Assembly (NCBI RefSeq): GCF_003634105.1
Contig: NZ_RBIQ01000012.1
Span: forward strand, 1 to 64,000
Reading direction: 5' to 3'
DNA from: Maribacter vaceletii
Lineage (GTDB): Bacteria; Bacteroidota; Bacteroidia; Flavobacteriales; Flavobacteriaceae
Length of the DNA: 64,000 bases
Notes under the pieces: generated by a model
Told to the model about the DNA's origin: nothing
The model's input: the letters and a program-made list of their open reading frames with translations, nothing else
Databases searched by the model: none
Translations under genes and position numbers: made by a program
Shown: positions 60,204 to 64,000 of the stretch, piece by piece
Position numbering within the stretch: position 1 is the first letter of the stretch
Layout: each line of letters opens with the position of its first letter

Positions 60204-61235
60204 GTGAAAAAGCTGACTGTATCCCAAAAACTTATTTATTTTATTAACTTGATATTTAGTGTTTTTTTACTTTTATCGTGTATTGTTCCATATGTTTCTG
60301 TAAGTATTTTTTCTTTTTTTTCTTTTTTAAGCATAGCTGTACCAATACTTGTAGTAATTAATTTTTCTTTTTTTGTATATTGGATATTACAGTGGAAAAG
60401 AGTTTTTTTTGTTTCTTTTTTGGTACTGATAGTTGGTTATTTTTCTCTAGGGTCTTTTCTACAGTTTAGAAAACCATCAGAAAAAATATTAGAAAAGGAT
60501 TTGAGTATTCTTACCTATAATACATTTGGTTTTAAAGGCTTAAAATCTGGAAAAAAAAACATTAAAAATAACGGGGAAAATATTATTAATTTTATTAATA
60601 AACAAAATCCTGATATTATATGTTTTCAAGAGTTTGATTATAAAAGAATAAAAAGTGGAGAGTTGGACTCTTACCCATATAGTTATGTAGATTTTGAGTT
60701 TGGTAGCAAGGGGAAATCTATTCAGGCAATTTATTCTAAATATAAAATAATTAATAAAGGAAATTTCAATTTTCCTAATACTGCTAATAATGCAATTTTT
60801 GTTGATATTTTATATAAAGAAGACACTATGCGGTTATACAATGTACATTTACAGTCTTTAAATATTAGGCCAAGAATGATTAAAGATGAAAATTCTAATA
60901 AATTATATTCTAGATTAGCATCTTCTTTTTCAAAACAAGAAGAGCAAGCTAAACTTATTCTTGAAGACCAAAAAAATAATACTCATTTAAAAGTTATTTG
61001 TGGTGATTTTAATAATACCCAATATTCTAATATTTATAAGTTATTAAAAGGAGATAAGAATGATACATTTATAGAAAAAGGATCTGGATATGATAGATCG
61101 TATAATTTTTATCATTTTCCTTTAAGAATAGATTTTATTCTTTCGGATAAAGAGTTGAAGGTGAGATCTCATAAGAAATTTAATTTAAAATACTCAGACC
61201 ATTTTCCTGTAATGGCTTCATTTAGTTTAGAGTAA
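60204..61235 (+). CDS. Membrane-anchored endonuclease/exonuclease/phosphatase family protein
   Basis: Three N-terminal membrane helices (to about residue 85) precede an EEP domain: LTYNTFGFKGL, ICFQEFDYKRI (catalytic Glu), YNVHLQS, VICGDFNNTQYSN (Asp and Asn), and SDHFPVMASFSL with the catalytic His at the end. Members cut phosphodiester or phosphate esters of nucleic acids, lipids or inositols; the substrate here is unknown. The start codon is GTG. The 3' end overlaps the convergent DUF6122 gene by 14 bases. Confidence 0.88.
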   Translation: MKKLTVSQKLIYFINLIFSVFLLLSCIVPYVSVSIFSFFSFLSIAVPILVVINFSFFVYWILQWKRVFFVSFLVLIVGYFSLGSFLQFRKPSEKILEKDLSILTYNTFGFKGLKSGKKNIKNNGENIINFINKQNPDIICFQEFDYKRIKSGELDSYPYSYVDFEFGSKGKSIQAIYSKYKIINKGNFNFPNTANNAIFVDILYKEDTMRLYNVHLQSLNIRPRMIKDENSNKLYSRLASSFSKQEEQAKLILEDQKNNTHLKVICGDFNNTQYSNIYKLLKGDKNDTFIEKGSGYDRSYNFYHFPLRIDFILSDKELKVRSHKKFNLKYSDHFPVMASFSLE

Positions 61236-61539
61236 TCATATAACAGTCTGCTATATCTGCTAGTATATGAATAAGAAGTGCTAATCCAAATATTCTTGTT
61301 TTTTTATATAGAAATATTACTATATATATGGTTATGGCCCAATAGGTGTGTAAAGGATGAAAGTTAATACTGCAACGCATAGAATCAAATAATGGGGTTG
61401 CAAAAAGATGGTCTACATCAATGACTATTCCTGATAAAAGAACAACAATAGCAAAGGTTTTATTTTTTTTGTAAAATAGTAAGCCTATGATAATAGGCAC
61501 TAAAAAATGTATGCCATAATGTATTACAAATCTAAACAT
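61222..61539 (-). CDS. DUF6122 small membrane protein
   Basis: Four hydrophobic helices in 105 residues carry conserved histidines and aspartates (HYGIHFLVP, IDVDHLFATPLFD, NFHPLHTYW, HILADIADCYM). The pattern resembles LexA-binding or metal-dependent membrane hydrolases of the YdjM kind but is shorter. It matches DUF6122, whose function is unknown. It overlaps the WbqC gene by 8 bases at its start. Confidence 0.75.
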   Translation of the reverse strand: MFRFVIHYGIHFLVPIIIGLLFYKKNKTFAIVVLLSGIVIDVDHLFATPLFDSMRCSINFHPLHTYWAITIYIVIFLYKKTRIFGLALLIHILADIADCYMITLN

Positions 61540-62164
61540 TTAAGAAGTCTAATTGTATGTCTTTTAAATAAGTAAGAGAATTAGTTCCTTCATTAAATAA
61601 AAGGTCTAGGATGCTAATGTTTGGAATAAAATTATTACGGTCACTAAATACTTGAATATATTTTTTAGCAGTATAATCTGGTTCTTTCTTTGCATTTACC
61701 AAAAACCTAAGGTCTATATCTTGTTCTAATTTAGAAGTATACTCTGTAGTTTTTTCTTTAGGTATATCAATTTGAAGGCACTCACATATAACTTCAATTG
61801 TTTTAAGATTATAGACTAAAAGACTCTCAAATTTAGTGGAATATAATGGTTGTATTTCATCCTCATAAAATTCAAAAAAAGGAGAGGATCTATAAGCCGT
61901 TTCTAAGGTGCGCCAATGTTGCCTTTGCCAAGGATAAGAATTATCAATCTTTATGTCTTTATATTTTTGCTTCCCCTTTTCTTTATTGGAATGTATTATA
62001 GGGATATTTAAAATATGTTTACCACGATCCGCAGAAACATAGGCTCTGTTTCTATAGGTTTGTTTCTGGTAGTTATCCATATATTCCCAATAAACTTCTT
62101 TTTGTGCTATAACAGCAAAAGTTACTATGTTGGGAATATATGTTGGGTGTATTAAATGTTTCAA
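61532..62164 (-). CDS. WbqC-family protein
   Basis: The 210 residues match WbqC: YIPNIVTFAVIAQKEVYWE, then YQKQTYRNRAYVSADRGKHI, and PWQRQHWRTLETAYRSSPFF in the middle. The family occurs in polysaccharide and O-antigen loci and may act on sugar nucleotides; its activity is not proven. It has no signal or membrane helix. It is 5 bases after lepB in an order conserved in Bacteroidota. Confidence 0.85.
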   Translation of the reverse strand: MKHLIHPTYIPNIVTFAVIAQKEVYWEYMDNYQKQTYRNRAYVSADRGKHILNIPIIHSNKEKGKQKYKDIKIDNSYPWQRQHWRTLETAYRSSPFFEFYEDEIQPLYSTKFESLLVYNLKTIEVICECLQIDIPKEKTTEYTSKLEQDIDLRFLVNAKKEPDYTAKKYIQVFSDRNNFIPNISILDLLFNEGTNSLTYLKDIQLDFLNV

Positions 62165-62169
62165 GGTTT

Positions 62170-63870
62170 TTAAGATTTGTTTTTTCTTTTCTTACGGAAA
62201 AAGTCAAATACAAACCACCCTACTAAAGCAATTAAAAAGAATTTAAAATAAGACCTTGGCTCACCATCTCCATTAACAGTTGTAAATACACGATCCCATC
62301 TAATTTTCCAATTTTTAAAACCATCAGTAAAATTGTCAAAACTCATCCAGATGAAAATAGGGGTTCCAACAATGTGATTTTCTGGAACATATCCCCATGT
62401 TCTGCTGTCTTCAGAGTGATCTCTATTATCTCCCATCATCCAATAATAATCTTGTTTAAAAGTATAGGTCGTAGCTACTTTGCCATTTAAACTAATTTGA
62501 TTTCCTGAAACACTTATTTTATTTCCTTCGTAATCTTTAATTATTTTTTTGTAAACAGGTAGTACGTTTAAATTTAACGGAACAGTAACTCCTTTTTTAG
62601 GAAGGTAAATTGGGCCAAAATTATCATTATTCCAGGCGTAGTTAGGGTTTTGAGGAAATATATTAGCACCCCTAGTATTTTTAGGCTCAATTTGCCTTAC
62701 AACAGAATCTATAGAAGTGTCTGCTTTTAATTTAGAAACCATTTCATCGGTTAAGGAAACTAAACGTTGTCTTTCTGTAATTTCTTTTAAAGAGAGCCTT
62801 GCTTTTTGAATAACTTTAGTTGGGATGCCTAAATGTTTTGTGTATAACTCTAGTTTGCCATCTTCGGCTTGGTTATATCCTAAAAGGTATTCCTGAATAA
62901 TTTGCGCTTGTTCTTGGTTAATTGGATTTGAAAGATATTTTCTAGTTAAATCTACCACTCCAATATCTTTTAGTAGGCGTGATGAAACTCCCTTTTTACT
63001 ATAAACCATATAGTCGTACTGGGGTTTAGCTCTATCAGACAGTTTTAGTTGTTTACCATTAATAAAAACATAACCATCTATAATTTCTAAGGAATCTCCT
63101 GGAGTACCAACACAGCGCTTTACATAGTTAGATTTTTTATCAATTGGTTTTTTAACCCCTTTTTCTCTTTTAAAGAAAACACGAACCGTATCTGCAGGCC
63201 AGCTAAAAACAACAATATTATTTTTTTTGACTTTTGTGAAACCAGGAAGTCTAAAGTATGGGAGCTGTGGTTTGTTTAAATAGGAACGTGTGCCAACTAT
63301 TGGAAGTGTGTCATGAACCATTGGTGCTGCGACAGTAGTCATAGGTGTTCTTGCTCCATAATGAAACTTGCTTACAAAAAGAAAATCGCCTACACGTAAT
63401 GTTCTTTCTAGAGAACCTGTAGGAATTACATAGGGTTGAATAAAATAAGTATGTACTAAAGTGGCTGCTACTATTGCAAAAACAATAGAACTAACCCATT
63501 CCCCTAAAGCGGTTGTTGGCTGTAAACTACGGTCTTCTATATACTTTACATCTAGCATATAATTTACATAGTATATGTAAAAACCAAGAGTTAGAACAAC
63601 TAACCAAGACTCCATAAGACTATTTCTTCCAAAACTTCGTATGGTTTCTATCCAAATAACAGGAAACATTAATAAGTTAATAATTGGAATAAATAATAGT
63701 ATAGTCCACCATTTTGGTCTATTAATTATTTGCATTAATACAATAGCATTATAAACAGGTATAGCTGCTTCCCATGCTTTTCTTCCAGCTTTAACATATA
63801 GTTTCCAAGTACCTAAAAAATGAATAACTTGTACTATAAGTATAAAAATAATCCACTGTGTAGTATCCAT
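62170..63870 (-). CDS. lepB: Signal peptidase I
   Basis: Three to four N-terminal membrane helices come before the catalytic region. The serine motif is IPTGSLERTLRVGDFLFVSK with Ser153, and the lysine is Lys251 in NYVKRCVGTPGDSL. Box E is GDNRDHSEDSRTWGYVP. A C-terminal membrane helix ends the protein. It removes signal peptides from exported proteins. At 566 residues it is large because of a long N-terminal membrane part and an insertion between boxes D and E of about 190 residues, as in other Bacteroidota. Confidence 0.93.
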   Translation of the reverse strand: MDTTQWIIFILIVQVIHFLGTWKLYVKAGRKAWEAAIPVYNAIVLMQIINRPKWWTILLFIPIINLLMFPVIWIETIRSFGRNSLMESWLVVLTLGFYIYYVNYMLDVKYIEDRSLQPTTALGEWVSSIVFAIVAATLVHTYFIQPYVIPTGSLERTLRVGDFLFVSKFHYGARTPMTTVAAPMVHDTLPIVGTRSYLNKPQLPYFRLPGFTKVKKNNIVVFSWPADTVRVFFKREKGVKKPIDKKSNYVKRCVGTPGDSLEIIDGYVFINGKQLKLSDRAKPQYDYMVYSKKGVSSRLLKDIGVVDLTRKYLSNPINQEQAQIIQEYLLGYNQAEDGKLELYTKHLGIPTKVIQKARLSLKEITERQRLVSLTDEMVSKLKADTSIDSVVRQIEPKNTRGANIFPQNPNYAWNNDNFGPIYLPKKGVTVPLNLNVLPVYKKIIKDYEGNKISVSGNQISLNGKVATTYTFKQDYYWMMGDNRDHSEDSRTWGYVPENHIVGTPIFIWMSFDNFTDGFKNWKIRWDRVFTTVNGDGEPRSYFKFFLIALVGWFVFDFFRKKRKNKS

Positions 63871-63959
63871 AAATAATGCTATTTTTTAATAGTAATGCGA
63901 AGCATTCTAATTTTTATTTGTTTTGTATTAGTATCTAAAAGAAATTTCTGTTACAAACA

Positions 63960-64000
63960 TTAACCTAGGTTTAACACATCTTTCATGGTAAAAATTCCTT
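63960..64000 (-). CDS. dapB: 4-hydroxy-tetrahydrodipicolinate reductase, C-terminal end (partial)
   Basis: The last codons before a stop read GIFTMKDVLNLG, the usual C-terminus of DapB in Flavobacteriaceae, where dapB directly precedes lepB. The rest of the gene lies beyond the window. The enzyme acts in lysine and diaminopimelate synthesis. Only 12 residues are visible, so the call rests on that ending and on gene order. Confidence 0.65.
   Translation of the reverse strand, partial: GIFTMKDVLNLG

Overview
The window looks like core chromosome of a marine-type member of the Flavobacteriaceae (Bacteroidota). The basis is the low G+C, the near absence of Shine-Dalgarno sequences, promoters of the TAnnTTTG (-7) type with an occasional TTG about 17-20 bases upstream, many short lipoproteins, a gliding gene (gldI), and gene orders typical of this family (rlmD-DUF6452-DUF6048; DUF349-aroE-DUF368-TPR-ostA-purA-fur-relA; recF-DUF721; ribH-mutL-rhomboids; WbqC-lepB-dapB). 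No tRNA, prophage, insertion sequence or CRISPR array was found.

Layout. 1-83: the end of a 5S rRNA gene and its terminator, so an rRNA operon lies to the left. 301-4174: a two-gene accessory operon for exported proteins, a DUF1080 lipoprotein and a sorbosone-dehydrogenase-like propeller fused to a blue-copper domain. 4237-15054: DUF4268, a ZIP metal transporter, an RNA methyltransferase, rlmD with its two envelope-protein neighbours, ornithine aminotransferase (rocD), small membrane proteins, an Smr protein and a cysteine desulfurase. 14407-19220: a minus-strand envelope group (CsgG-like protein, TonB-dependent receptor, M23 peptidase). It is divergent from a cell-division group: a coiled-coil protein, zapA, a probable 6S RNA and ribonuclease Y.

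21874-37663 is a long minus-strand run of housekeeping genes: DUF349, aroE, two tandem DUF368 lipid-carrier transporters, a TPR protein, a class III aminotransferase, OstA, purA, Fur, RelA/SpoT, a Ste24-type protease and a SpoU methyltransferase. 37722-46341 holds a two-subunit molybdenum hydroxylase followed by a compact cofactor operon (moaD, moaE, moaA, moaC, mobA, moeB, moeA). Next come a NUMOD4/HNH-like protein with a helix-turn-helix, a DUF3810 putative metallopeptidase and an aminoacyl-histidine dipeptidase.

49756-63870 covers a fused cyclophilin/FKBP lipoprotein, gldI, a DHH phosphoesterase, ndk, a DUF721 (DciA-like) protein, recF, a membrane TPR protein, ribH, mutL, two rhomboid proteases, an exported or membrane phosphatase-family protein, DUF6122, WbqC and signal peptidase I. 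The window ends in the last codons of dapB.

The items most worth a second look are these: the propeller/cupredoxin operon; the degenerate HNH plus helix-turn-helix protein; the candidate 6S RNA with two competing helices; the coiled-coil partner of ZapA; a 27-bp dyad at the cysteine desulfurase promoter; a repeat family that always sits directly 3' of a gene in one orientation; Gly-Gly codons in the molybdenum operon that double as Shine-Dalgarno-like sequences; and a MobA-type enzyme paired with a xanthine-oxidase-family enzyme.
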